From Brucellaceae bacterium (lineage in GTDB: Bacteria; Pseudomonadota; Alphaproteobacteria; Rhizobiales; Rhizobiaceae), in contig JAIRVW010000294.1 in assembly GCA_031253705.1 (NCBI GenBank), forward strand, positions 1 through 10,717: 10,717 nt of DNA. The letters run 5' to 3'. Of the stretch, positions 1 to 7,518 are shown one piece after another. The notes under the pieces are model-generated. The model made no database searches and was not told where the DNA came from. It saw only the letters and a list, made by a program, of their open reading frames with translations. The stretch's first letter is position 1. The number at the start of each line of letters is the position of its first letter. A program made the position numbers and the translations under genes.

Positions 1-435
<435 letters not shown>

Positions 436-460
436 CTAAAATCTAACTAAAACAGCTTAA

Positions 461-499
461 CCTCTGCTTGAGCTTTTCGTTCAGTTATGCCCGCAGAGG
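461..499 (-). repeat. Inverted repeat in the mdh leader
   Basis: CCTCTGC (461-467) and GCAGAGG (493-499) are a perfect 7-bp inverted repeat with a 25-nt loop, inside the region that would be the 5' leader of mdh. It ends 44 bases before the start codon and about 30 nt from the Shine-Dalgarno sequence. It has no U-tract, so it is more likely an mRNA structure than a terminator. Its function is unknown. Confidence 0.4.
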
Positions 500-581
500 C
501 CATTACGCTGTATGGTCGATATGCCCGTTTTCAAAATAACTCAACTAATAATTTTGTATTTAAAGATTTCAATCGTTTAGC

Positions 582-611
582 TAAATATGTTCTTACGTAA
601 ACGTAAGTCAT
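582..611 (-). promoter_or_regulatory. Candidate mdh promoter with an embedded palindrome
   Basis: On the minus strand a -10-like TATTTA (plus 582-587) lies 18 bp downstream of a weak -35-like ATGACT (plus 606-611). The spacer contains the inverted repeat CTTACG-TAAA-CGTAAG (592-607). Long spacers with the operator between -35 and -10 are typical of promoters activated by MerR-family regulators. The repeat resembles the TTTACGTNNACGTAAA type of site reported for LiuR-like MerR regulators of branched-chain amino acid catabolism. That resemblance is from memory. The box assignment is inference: the -35 match is poor and the start site is unknown. Confidence 0.4.
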
Positions 612-856
612 TTTTGACAAAAGCCGAAATTTTACCCCGTTTCGTATCATGAAATCAGGGAGGGGAATTTGATCCGGATTTGTTGCTGTCAGAGACAGAT
701 TTATGTGTATTCAGAATGGCTTGCGGTAAGCTTGATTACGCTATGCTGATTTGCTGTATCTCAGGGGCGCTTATGATTCCCCTTACTGGCATAAATTAGA
801 TTATGATCGTCACAAAATCGTGACGACCCGAAAATCCGGCCTGTTTTGCAGGCAGA

Positions 857-2041
857 TCATGCTGTGATCCGGACTGCACCTGATTCATTTTCTTCAAATG
901 CTTCCAGATATTCCGCACTCTGCATCTCAAAAAGACGGGAGGCTGTGCGGTCAAATTCAAAGGCTTCCGTTCCGCTTGAGGCAACATAAATCTTGTCCGG
1001 CGTTGCGGCAGCGGAAATCACAACGCGGGCGCGCTGATCGTAAAGTGTATCAATCAGCAGGATGAAGCGCTTGGCTTCATTGCGTCTTGCCAGATTAAGC
1101 TCCGGCACATGATCAATAAACATGGTGCGGAAACGCGCCATAATCGCCAGATAATCAGCGGCTGCCAGCGGCTTGGAACATAATTCATCAAAAGTCACAC
1201 GTACAGCTTTGCCGACAGTGCGATTGAGCTGAATGCTGCGGCCTTTGACCTTGATGACCTCTGCTGTTTCACGACCGCCTTCGGTCAGAGCATGCCAGGC
1301 CTTGTCCATTTTCGCATCAGTCTCAGACCCGAGGGGCGTGAGATAGACCGGCTGGCGATCAAGCTTTTCAAGGCGGTAATCGGTGCGGGAATCGAGATTG
1401 ATAACATCCACACGGGTTTTGAGAATGCTGACAAAAGGCAGAAACAGCTGACGGTTAAGGCCGTTCGGATAGAGATTATCCGGTGCCACATTGGATGTGG
1501 CAACCAGTACCACGCCAAGCTCGAACAGCGCCGAGAACAGACGCGACAAGATCATCGCATCGGCAATATCCGTGACGGTAAATTCATCAAAACACAGAAC
1601 CCATGCCTGTTTTTCCAGCGCTTCAGCAACCGGCGGGATCGGGTCTTCCTGCTTGGTTTCGCCTTTTTTGAAAGCCTGACGATGGGCGTGAATGCGCTCA
1701 TGCACATCCGCCATAAAATCATTGAAATGCGCACGGCGTTTGCGTTCCACCGGCAGCAATTCAAAGAACATGTCCATCAGCATGGTTTTGCCGCGGCCGA
1801 CTTCGCCGTGGATATACAGACCTTTGACGGGTTCTGCCACCTGTTTGGACTTGCCGAACAGCCAGCCCAGAGCGCTGGATTTGCGGGACAGGCGCTTGCT
1901 GCAGATCGCTTCAATCAGCGCATCAAAGCGTTTGGCCAGAATTATCTGCTGCGGATCTGCTTCAATGTCTCCGGCGGCAGCCAGAGAGTCATAGCGTTCA
2001 GATACGGACGGATAGGCTTTCAGCGTTTCGTTGAACGACAT
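857..2041 (-). CDS. zapE: Cell division protein ZapE, AFG1-family ATPase
   Basis: This 394-residue cytoplasmic or membrane-associated P-loop ATPase belongs to the AFG1/LACE1/ZapE family. E. coli ZapE interacts with FtsZ and affects Z-ring stability; the mitochondrial relatives act in protein quality control. The sequence shows Walker A GEVGRGKT (residues 79-86), Walker B VLCFDEF (148-154), a sensor-type ATSN (181-184), and the family motif NLYPNGLNRQLFLPF (189-203), whose Arg is the likely arginine finger. Length is normal for the family. The ATG at 2039-2041 is preceded by AGGG about 7 nt upstream on the minus strand. It lies downstream of omp19 on the same strand but is separated from it by a terminator (2079-2111), so it probably uses its own promoter in the short gap or depends on read-through. 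mdh follows after 439 bp. Family assignment is very secure; the cell-division role is by homology. Confidence 0.95.
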   Translation of the reverse strand: MSFNETLKAYPSVSERYDSLAAAGDIEADPQQIILAKRFDALIEAICSKRLSRKSSALGWLFGKSKQVAEPVKGLYIHGEVGRGKTMLMDMFFELLPVERKRRAHFNDFMADVHERIHAHRQAFKKGETKQEDPIPPVAEALEKQAWVLCFDEFTVTDIADAMILSRLFSALFELGVVLVATSNVAPDNLYPNGLNRQLFLPFVSILKTRVDVINLDSRTDYRLEKLDRQPVYLTPLGSETDAKMDKAWHALTEGGRETAEVIKVKGRSIQLNRTVGKAVRVTFDELCSKPLAAADYLAIMARFRTMFIDHVPELNLARRNEAKRFILLIDTLYDQRARVVISAAATPDKIYVASSGTEAFEFDRTASRLFEMQSAEYLEAFEENESGAVRITA

Positions 2042-2078
2042 CTCAACCCTGCATCATTTCTGAGACTTGTCTGATAGC

Positions 2079-2111
2079 TGAAAAGCTGCAGATTGTGTCC
2101 GCAGCTTTTCA
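2079..2111 (-). terminator. Intrinsic terminator of omp19, possibly bidirectional
   Basis: A perfect 11-bp stem, TGAAAAGCTGC (2079-2089) with GCAGCTTTTCA (2101-2111), encloses an 11-nt loop. Read leftward, the GC-rich core GCAGC is followed by TTTT and preceded by matching A residues, the layout of a rho-independent terminator. It begins 22 bases after the omp19 stop codon on the minus strand. The A/T flanks are symmetric, so it could also stop rightward transcription. Confidence 0.75.
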
Positions 2112-2133
2112 AAAACAGCAAAGATCAGTAAAA

Positions 2134-2682
2134 TTATCGGGACAGGCTGATCGGCTGACCGCCTGAGGTCTGACCGTCAAAGCGACCGTCAGCGGATGAA
2201 TAGAGCGAAGCGACAGTGCCGCCATTTGCATCATAGAGCATCAGCTGCTTGCCGTTGACCGCCCATGAGGACAGATTGGCCAGTTCGCCCGGGCAACGCA
2301 GAGGACCTGCGCGGTAGCCCTGACCGAATTTGGTCTGCGGGGTGGCAACTTTACAGCTCTGACCGGCAAGCGATGCGTTCCATACACCGGCAACTTTGCC
2401 CGGTGTCAGGTCTACGGATGATGCAGGCGGCAGGCTGGCAACCTGTGTATTGCCCTGCGGCTGCGAATTCATATCATTCGGATTGGCCGGAAACTGCGAT
2501 GCATTTACATCATTCAGCGAGCCGGACTGAACCGAAGTTGTCGGCGCAGGGCGCAGAGGGGCAGGGCGCTGTGCCTGCTGCGGGGGAGTGTTGCTGGCCA
2601 TATTGTCAAAGCGCGAACTCTGGCAGCCTGCGAGAATGGTGGCAGCTGCAAGTCCGAGCAGGCCAATCTTAGAAACTCCCAT
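2134..2682 (-). CDS. omp19: Outer membrane lipoprotein Omp19 (Inh-type protease inhibitor)
   Basis: This 182-residue lipoprotein closely matches my recollection of Brucella Omp19 (177 residues). A type II signal peptide runs over residues 1-19 and ends in the lipobox LAGC, with Cys20 as the acylated residue. A Pro/Gln/Asn-rich, low-complexity linker follows (about 30-90). A compact C-terminal domain (about 92-182) carries DLTPGKVAGVWNASL, Cys110 and Cys130 (likely a disulfide), conserved Trp101 and Trp140, and YDANGGTVASLYSS. This domain is of the Inh/AprI protease-inhibitor type, and Brucella Omp19 is reported to inhibit host and bacterial proteases. I chose the ATG at 2680-2682: AAGGAG lies 6 nt upstream, whereas it directly abuts the ATG at 2686-2688, and the resulting MGVSK start aligns with the Brucella MGISK. 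The linker differs most from Brucella, as expected. It is divergent from dapF and followed by a strong terminator. Confidence 0.95.
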   Translation of the reverse strand: MGVSKIGLLGLAAATILAGCQSSRFDNMASNTPPQQAQRPAPLRPAPTTSVQSGSLNDVNASQFPANPNDMNSQPQGNTQVASLPPASSVDLTPGKVAGVWNASLAGQSCKVATPQTKFGQGYRAGPLRCPGELANLSSWAVNGKQLMLYDANGGTVASLYSSADGRFDGQTSGGQPISLSR

Positions 2683-2779
2683 ACCCATCTCCTTGATGAT
2701 GTCTTTTCCGAAGCGGAATCATTGAAACAGTTCCGTATTCAGGTCAATATTGAAGCACAATCCGGCGCAGTTTAGACCA

Positions 2780-2810
2780 TTTTGCATTCAAAAGGAATCA
2801 TTGTGCAAAA
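2780..2810. repeat. Inverted repeat TTTTGCA-N17-TGCAAAA upstream of omp19
   Basis: Arms 2780-2786 and 2804-2810 are perfect 7-bp complements separated by 17 bp, about 100-130 bp upstream of the omp19 start. This could be an operator with two half-sites or a chance AT-rich repeat. It overlaps one copy of the direct repeat GGAATCATTG. Confidence 0.35.
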
Positions 2811-2903
2811 GGGAAACAGGCAGGATCGCGCAAATTTCCGTTCGCTGTTACATTTTATGTCTCAGCAATATGTGTTTACCGGCATATAAAACAGGTCTGA
2901 CAG

Positions 2904-2923
2904 CATAATTTGCGCAGATTATG
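2904..2923. repeat. 20-bp near-perfect palindrome between omp19 and dapF
   Basis: CATAATTTGCGCAGATTATG pairs at 9 of 10 positions around a centre between 2913 and 2914; the only mismatch is T2910 opposite G2917. A contiguous dyad of this size with no spacer is typical of dimeric repressor sites rather than of an RNA hairpin. No regulator gene is adjacent, so the binding protein is unknown. Confidence 0.4.
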
Positions 2924-3200
2924 TTTTAAAGAATAAACATATTTTACCGTGCGGCCAAGGCATGATCTGATTTTGGTGACGGTTTTCGGACAAAAACGCA
3001 TCACAGCTTTTCGAATCATTGGCACATATACTGGCAATTTGAGGCAAGTTCCGCCATATAGGCGTAGAATTGCACATTTCCGGTACGTTCTGAAAAGCGC
3101 TTCACAGCCTTCCGTCTGTATCTGAACTGAATTTTGTCGATGTTCCGCATTAAGGCTGCTGCTATGCCGTATCCGGAATATATCTTAAAACTGTGAAACT

Positions 3201-4097
3201 ATGTCTGTAGCTATGTCAGTCCATGCTGCTTTTGCCAAAATGAACGGCCTTGGCAATAAAATTATTGTGGCGGATATGCGCGGCCGGAATGACCGGATCA
3301 CGCCTGAGGCTGCACGCGCGCTGAATGCTGATGCCGCGACCGGTTTTGATCAGATCATGGCGATTCATGATCCGAAAACCGCAGGTACAGATTATTATAT
3401 CCGTATTATCAATTGCGACGGCAGTGAAGCGCAGGCTTGCGGCAACGGCACACGCTGTGTGGTACAGGCGCTGGCGGCGGAAACCGGAAAGTCACGCTTT
3501 ACCTTTGAGACTTTGGCGGGGCTGTTGCTGGCTGAGGAACTGCCGGATGGTCAGATCCGTGTGGATATGGGCAAGCCGCATTTCGAATGGCAGGCCATTC
3601 CGTTGGCGGAAGAATTTCGTGATACGCGGATGATCGAATTGCAGATCGGGCCGATTGATGCGCCGGTGCTGCATTCGCCCTCTGTGGCCTCGATGGGCAA
3701 TCCCCATGCGATTTTCTGGGTCGATCAGGATGTCTGGTCTTATGAACTGGATAAGTTCGGGCCATTACTGGAAAATCATCCGGTCTTTCCGGAAAAGGCA
3801 AATATTTCTATCGCGCAGGTCACCGGCAAAGATGAGCTGACCATTCGCACCTGGGAGCGCGGCGTTGGATTGACGAAGGCTTGCGGTTCGGCAGCCTGCG
3901 CTGCGGGTGTATCGGCTGCACGCACACGCCGTACAGGGCGTAATGTCAAAGTCATTGTGCCGGGCGGGCCATTGCAGATCGACTGGCGAGATGATGATCA
4001 TGTTTTAATGACAGGACCGGCTGAATGGGAGTTTTCGGGACAGTTTGATCCGGCAACAGGTCTTTGGACAAAAGACGCAACAGCGGAAGGTGCCTGA
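3201..4097 (+). CDS. dapF: Diaminopimelate epimerase
   Basis: DapF is a cofactor-independent cytoplasmic racemase that converts LL- to meso-diaminopimelate, needed for peptidoglycan crosslinks and lysine. The 298-residue protein has both halves of the epimerase fold. The catalytic cysteine pair is visible: Cys80 in ACGNGTR and Cys228 in ACGSA. Conserved GNPH (166-169), ANISI (200-204) and RTWERG (216-221) are also present. An in-frame TAA at 3186-3188 limits the start to ATG 3201 or ATG 3213. The second gives a leader of four residues before [11 protein letters not shown], the length I remember for Brucella DapF. Neither has a recognisable Shine-Dalgarno sequence, so the choice is open; I report the first. 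It heads a co-directional block, with mtaB starting 2 bases after its stop codon. Function is secure. Confidence 0.96.
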   Translation: MSVAMSVHAAFAKMNGLGNKIIVADMRGRNDRITPEAARALNADAATGFDQIMAIHDPKTAGTDYYIRIINCDGSEAQACGNGTRCVVQALAAETGKSRFTFETLAGLLLAEELPDGQIRVDMGKPHFEWQAIPLAEEFRDTRMIELQIGPIDAPVLHSPSVASMGNPHAIFWVDQDVWSYELDKFGPLLENHPVFPEKANISIAQVTGKDELTIRTWERGVGLTKACGSAACAAGVSAARTRRTGRNVKVIVPGGPLQIDWRDDDHVLMTGPAEWEFSGQFDPATGLWTKDATAEGA

Positions 4098-4099
4098 TT

Positions 4100-5380
4100 A
4101 TGGCGGTTGAGGTTGTAACATTCGGCTGCCGGCTGAATACCTATGAATCCGAAGTGATGAAGCGCGAAGCTGATGAGGCCGGTCTCGGCACATTGGAAAA
4201 CGGCGCGATTATCTTCAACACTTGTGCAGTCACGGCGGAAGCTGTGCGTCAGGCACGACAAGCGATCCGTAAAGCGCGCCGCGATAATCCTGAAGCCCGT
4301 ATTATCGTCACCGGTTGTGCGGCGCAGACCGGTGCAGATGATTTTGCGGCGATGGACGAAGTTGATCTCGTTCTCGGCAATGAAGAAAAGCTGAAAGCCA
4401 ATTCCTACCGCATGTTGCCGGACTTTGGTGTGAACCAGTTCGAGAAGGTGCGCGTCAACGACATTATGGAAGTGCGTGAAACTGCCAGCCATATGGTGGA
4501 TGCCATTGAAGGCCGTGCGCGTGCTTTTGTGCAGGTGCAGAACGGCTGCGATCATCGCTGTACTTTCTGCATTATTCCCTATGGCCGTGGTAATTCCCGC
4601 TCTGTCCCGATGGGCGGTGTGGTTGAACAGGTCAAGAGGCTGGTCGGTAACGGCTATGCGGAAGTGGTGCTGACCGGCGTTGATATGACCTCCTACGGGC
4701 CTGATTTGCCGGGAAATTTGCGCCTTGGAAAACTGGTGAAAACCGTTTTGGCACAGGTGCCGGATTTACAGCGTCTGCGTCTGTCTTCCATCGATTCGAT
4801 TGAAGCGGATGAAGACCTGATGGAAGCGCTGGCTAATGAAAAACGTCTGATGCCGCATCTGCATCTCTCGCTGCAGTCGGGGGATAATATGATCCTCAAG
4901 CGGATGAAGCGTCGTCATTTGCGCGATGATTCCATCCGGTTCTGCGAGGATGTGCGCAAATTACGTCCGGATGCGGTGTTTGGCGCGGATATTATCGCCG
5001 GTTTCCCGACCGAGACGGAAGAGATGTTCCTGAATTCTATCCGTATTGTCGAAGAATGCGGCCTCAGCCATTTGCATGTTTTCCCTTACAGTCCGCGCGA
5101 AGGTACGCCTGCCGCACGCATGCCGCAATTGCGTCGTGAGGTGATTAAGGAGCGTGCTGCCCGTTTGCGCGTTGCCGGAGATGCGGCTTACCGCTTGCAT
5201 CTGGAAAGCCTCAAAGGCACCGTGCAGAATATTCTGGTAGAACGTGATGGCTTAGGCCGGACTGAAGGCTTTACGCTGACAGGGCTGGATACACAGGATC
5301 TGACGGCAGGACAGATTGTCAGCCGCGTAATCTCCGGTCATGATGGGGACAAGCTGCTGGCTGTTCCGCAAAATATCTGA
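4100..5380 (+). CDS. mtaB: tRNA t6A37 methylthiotransferase MtaB
   Basis: MtaB is a radical-SAM enzyme that adds a methylthio group to t6A at position 37 of ANN-decoding tRNAs, giving ms2t6A. The 426-residue protein has the standard three parts. The N-terminal MTTase domain carries its cluster cysteines Cys10 (FGCRLN), Cys42 (NTCAV) and Cys73 (TGCAAQ). The radical-SAM core carries CDHRCTFC (Cys150, Cys154, Cys157) and continues through LHLSLQSGD and FGADIIAGFPTET. A C-terminal TRAM-like segment covers about the last 55 residues. FGCRLN and the t6A-type layout favour MtaB over the MiaB or RimO subfamilies. The ATG at 4100 is preferred over an upstream in-frame ATG at 4064, because it has GGAAGG about 9 nt upstream, lies 2 bases after the dapF stop, and gives the normal family N-terminus. 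ftsY follows after 31 bp. Confidence 0.94.
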   Translation: MAVEVVTFGCRLNTYESEVMKREADEAGLGTLENGAIIFNTCAVTAEAVRQARQAIRKARRDNPEARIIVTGCAAQTGADDFAAMDEVDLVLGNEEKLKANSYRMLPDFGVNQFEKVRVNDIMEVRETASHMVDAIEGRARAFVQVQNGCDHRCTFCIIPYGRGNSRSVPMGGVVEQVKRLVGNGYAEVVLTGVDMTSYGPDLPGNLRLGKLVKTVLAQVPDLQRLRLSSIDSIEADEDLMEALANEKRLMPHLHLSLQSGDNMILKRMKRRHLRDDSIRFCEDVRKLRPDAVFGADIIAGFPTETEEMFLNSIRIVEECGLSHLHVFPYSPREGTPAARMPQLRREVIKERAARLRVAGDAAYRLHLESLKGTVQNILVERDGLGRTEGFTLTGLDTQDLTAGQIVSRVISGHDGDKLLAVPQNI

Positions 5381-5411
5381 TTATCATTCGAAAATAAGAA
5401 GCGCTGTATTC

Positions 5412-6833
5412 ATGGCTATGGGTTTTATAAAAAAGATTTTTTCTTTCGGCAAAAAGGAAGAGGCTTCTTCCGCTCCGTCAGAGGAAGTCCTGTCGCCTTT
5501 AGCGGAAGAAGGCGCACCGGTTGCAGCAGAACATGCGCCTGTTGAACCGCATCATGAAACTGTGCTGGAAAAGATCGAAGAACTGCTTTCCCAGCCGGTC
5601 ATCGCGGATCCGGCGACGATTGAACTGACACCGGTTTATGATACGCCGGAGCCTGCTGAGCCGGTTGCTGAAGACAAACCGGAAGCTGTTGAGCCGCCTC
5701 ACGAGACTGTTCTGGAAAAAGTTGAGGAACTGCTTTCTCAGCCGCTGATCGCTGACCCGGCAACCATTGAGCTGACACCGGTTCTTCCTGAAACTGAGCC
5801 GGAAATTACCGATACGGATGTTGTACCTGCGCCGAAGCCGGTGAAAGTGACAGTCAGTAAGTCGGTTGAAGCAAAACAGGAACCGGTTGTTGTTGAGGCC
5901 GAACCGGAAAAGAAGCTGTCTTGGTTTGAGCGGTTGCGCAGTGGTTTGTCGCGTTCTTCACAGCAGCTTGGTGATTCTATCGGCGGTATTTTCACCAAGC
6001 GCAAACTGGATGAAGATACGCTTCAGGAACTGGAAGATGTGCTGATTCAGGCTGATCTTGGTCTGGAAACCGCGATGCGCATTACAGACAGTCTGTCATC
6101 CGGCCGTTATGGCAAAGATATTTCGACGGATGAAGTCCGCAGCATTATGCGTTCTGAAATCGAAAAAGTTCTGGTGCCGGTGGCAAAGCCTCTGGAGCTT
6201 GATCTGTCCCATAAGCCGCATGTTATTCTCGTGGTTGGTGTGAATGGTACCGGTAAAACCACAACAATCGGCAAGCTGGCGGCTAAACTCACCGCAGGCG
6301 GGCTGAAAGTGATGCTGGCAGCGGGTGATACATTCCGCGCCGCAGCAATTGAGCAGCTTCATATATGGGGCGAGCGTACCGGTTCACCGGTCGTCTCATC
6401 CAAGCTTGGTGCCGATGCGGCGGGGCTGGCCTTTGATGCATGGCAACAGGCTAAAGATGCAGGCAGCGATGTGCTGATTATTGATACGGCCGGTCGTTTG
6501 CAGAACAAAGCCGAGCTGATGGATGAACTGGCGAAGATCGTGCGTGTACTCGGCAAACATGATCCTGAAGCGCCGCATACAGTCTTGCAGACACTGGATG
6601 CGACCACCGGTCAGAATGCGCTCAGTCAGGTTGAAATTTTCAAAAATATTGCCGGTGTGAACGGCTTGGTGATGACCAAGCTCGATGGTTCCGCGCGCGG
6701 CGGCATTCTGGTGGCGATTGCCGCCAAACATAAATTGCCGGTCTATTTTGTCGGTGTCGGTGAGCAGATTGATGATCTTGAGCCGTTTACGGCGCAGGAT
6801 TTTGCCGGAGCGATTGCGGGAGAAGCACGATGA
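5412..6833 (+). CDS. ftsY: Signal recognition particle receptor FtsY
   Basis: FtsY is the SRP receptor GTPase that delivers ribosomes making membrane proteins to the SecYEG translocon. The 473-residue protein opens with a basic amphipathic stretch ([13 protein letters not shown]) suited to membrane contact. An acidic Glu/Pro-rich A domain follows (about 15-165) and contains two 32-residue near-identical repeats (44-75 and 93-124). The NG domain begins near [14 protein letters not shown]. GTPase motifs are G1 GVNGTGKTT (276-284), [12 protein letters not shown]3 DTAGR (358-362), G4 TKLDG (422-426) and a terminal [12 protein letters not shown]. The ATG at 5412 is chosen over 5340 (inside mtaB) and 5418 because AAGAAG lies 10 nt upstream and MAMGFIKK gives a typical N-terminus. 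The stop overlaps the next start by 4 bases (ATGA). Assignment is secure; the duplicated A-domain segment is the odd feature. Confidence 0.96.
   Translation: MAMGFIKKIFSFGKKEEASSAPSEEVLSPLAEEGAPVAAEHAPVEPHHETVLEKIEELLSQPVIADPATIELTPVYDTPEPAEPVAEDKPEAVEPPHETVLEKVEELLSQPLIADPATIELTPVLPETEPEITDTDVVPAPKPVKVTVSKSVEAKQEPVVVEAEPEKKLSWFERLRSGLSRSSQQLGDSIGGIFTKRKLDEDTLQELEDVLIQADLGLETAMRITDSLSSGRYGKDISTDEVRSIMRSEIEKVLVPVAKPLELDLSHKPHVILVVGVNGTGKTTTIGKLAAKLTAGGLKVMLAAGDTFRAAAIEQLHIWGERTGSPVVSSKLGADAAGLAFDAWQQAKDAGSDVLIIDTAGRLQNKAELMDELAKIVRVLGKHDPEAPHTVLQTLDATTGQNALSQVEIFKNIAGVNGLVMTKLDGSARGGILVAIAAKHKLPVYFVGVGEQIDDLEPFTAQDFAGAIAGEAR
5541..5783 (+). repeat. Two 96-bp in-frame direct repeats inside ftsY
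   Basis: Copy 1 spans 5541-5636 and copy 2 spans 5688-5783, separated by 51 bp. By my count 79 of 96 bases match, while 29 of 32 encoded residues match (the changes are His to Pro, Ile to Val and Val to Leu). Each copy encodes a predicted amphipathic helix, [14 protein letters not shown] or its variant, followed by [12 protein letters not shown]. Nearly all base differences are silent, so the duplication is not recent and the peptide appears to have been kept under selection. Confidence 0.9.
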
Positions 6834-7504
6834 ACGATCAGATTTTTGAGCGCGATCCGTCTGACCCGCAGCGTAAAGAAGTGCCGCCGCTGTTAAAGCT
6901 GGCGCTGGAACTCGGGCCTTTGCTGGTGTTCTTTTTTGCCAATTCCCGTGGTGACTGGCTGGTGGAGCGTTTTCCGGTTCTGGCACAGATCGGTCAGCCG
7001 ATTTTTATTGCTACAGCGCTGTTTATGGCCGCGACTGTGATTGCGCTGGTTGTGTCATGGATCATGACACGCAGTCTGCCGATCATGCCGCTGGTGTCGG
7101 GTATTGTGGTGCTGGTTTTCGGTGCGCTGACCCTGTGGCTGCACAATGATACTTTCATAAAAATGAAACCAACCATCGTTAACAGCCTGTTCGGTGCAAT
7201 TCTGCTCGGCGGTCTGCTTTTCGGTAAAGCGCTGCTCGGCTATGTTTTCGATCAGGCTTTCAAGCTGGATGCGGAAGGCTGGCGTAAGCTGACATTACGC
7301 TGGGGTTTGTTTTTCTTTGTGCTGGCCGTGATTAATGAAGTGGTGTGGCGGAATTTTTCGACCGATGCATGGGTCACTTTCAAAGTGTGGGGCGTGATGC
7401 CGCTGACGATTGCTTTTACAATGTTCCAGCTGCCGCTGATTAAAAAACATTCACTGGTGCCATGGGGCACAGAAGACAGCGCAGCATCTGCGGATAAAAA
7501 ATAA
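6830..7504 (+). CDS. yciB: YciB/IspZ-family inner membrane protein (septation protein A)
   Basis: This 224-residue polytopic membrane protein belongs to the YciB/IspZ family. Members are tied to cell-envelope integrity and septation in enterobacteria; the molecular activity is not settled. About five or six hydrophobic segments are visible, near residues 22-38, 57-79, 85-104, 118-140, 156-172 and 185-203. Family signatures include [13 protein letters not shown] (27-38), [13 protein letters not shown] (104-116) and [20 protein letters not shown] (169-188). A charged cytoplasmic N-terminus (1-21) and a polar C-terminal tail (about 205-224) flank the membrane part. The start overlaps the ftsY stop by 4 bases, which implies translational coupling. 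An ftsY-yciB linkage makes sense because the product is a likely SRP client, but that is inference. Family assignment is firm. Confidence 0.92.
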   Translation: MNDQIFERDPSDPQRKEVPPLLKLALELGPLLVFFFANSRGDWLVERFPVLAQIGQPIFIATALFMAATVIALVVSWIMTRSLPIMPLVSGIVVLVFGALTLWLHNDTFIKMKPTIVNSLFGAILLGGLLFGKALLGYVFDQAFKLDAEGWRKLTLRWGLFFFVLAVINEVVWRNFSTDAWVTFKVWGVMPLTIAFTMFQLPLIKKHSLVPWGTEDSAASADKK

Positions 7505-7518
7505 TCGGGAGCGGGATG

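Larger units (their letters stand above)
2683..3200. other. Divergent intergenic region between omp19 and dapF (518 bp)
   Basis: No coding sequence is visible in this AT-richer stretch, which must hold both divergent promoters. No pair of boxes is good enough to annotate. Structured elements are a TTTTGCA-N17-TGCAAAA inverted repeat (2780-2810), a 20-bp near-perfect palindrome (2904-2923), and a direct repeat GGAATCATTG (2715-2724 and 2794-2803) with a related copy near 3012. A TATAAA at 2885-2890 and a TATATC at 3179-3184 could be -10 boxes, but neither has a convincing -35. Confidence 0.5.

Noticed and set aside
615..620. TTGTCA on the minus strand as -35 of mdh
   Set aside because: It is 27 bp from the TATTTA -10 candidate, and no other -10 at 16-18 bp spacing is convincing.
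1292..2074. 260-codon open frame on the plus strand opposite zapE
   Set aside because: It is fully antisense to a motif-complete ATPase gene, has no ribosome site or recognisable domain, and its composition is that of a reverse-complement shadow.
3019..3036. Sigma-54-like promoter TTGGCAC followed by CTGGCA upstream of dapF
   Set aside because: The GG and GC dinucleotides are 11 bp apart instead of the strict 10, and the -12 element is not TTGC.
3998..4555. 185-codon minus-strand frame over the dapF-mtaB junction
   Set aside because: It is antisense to well-supported coding sequence, with no start signal and no family resemblance.
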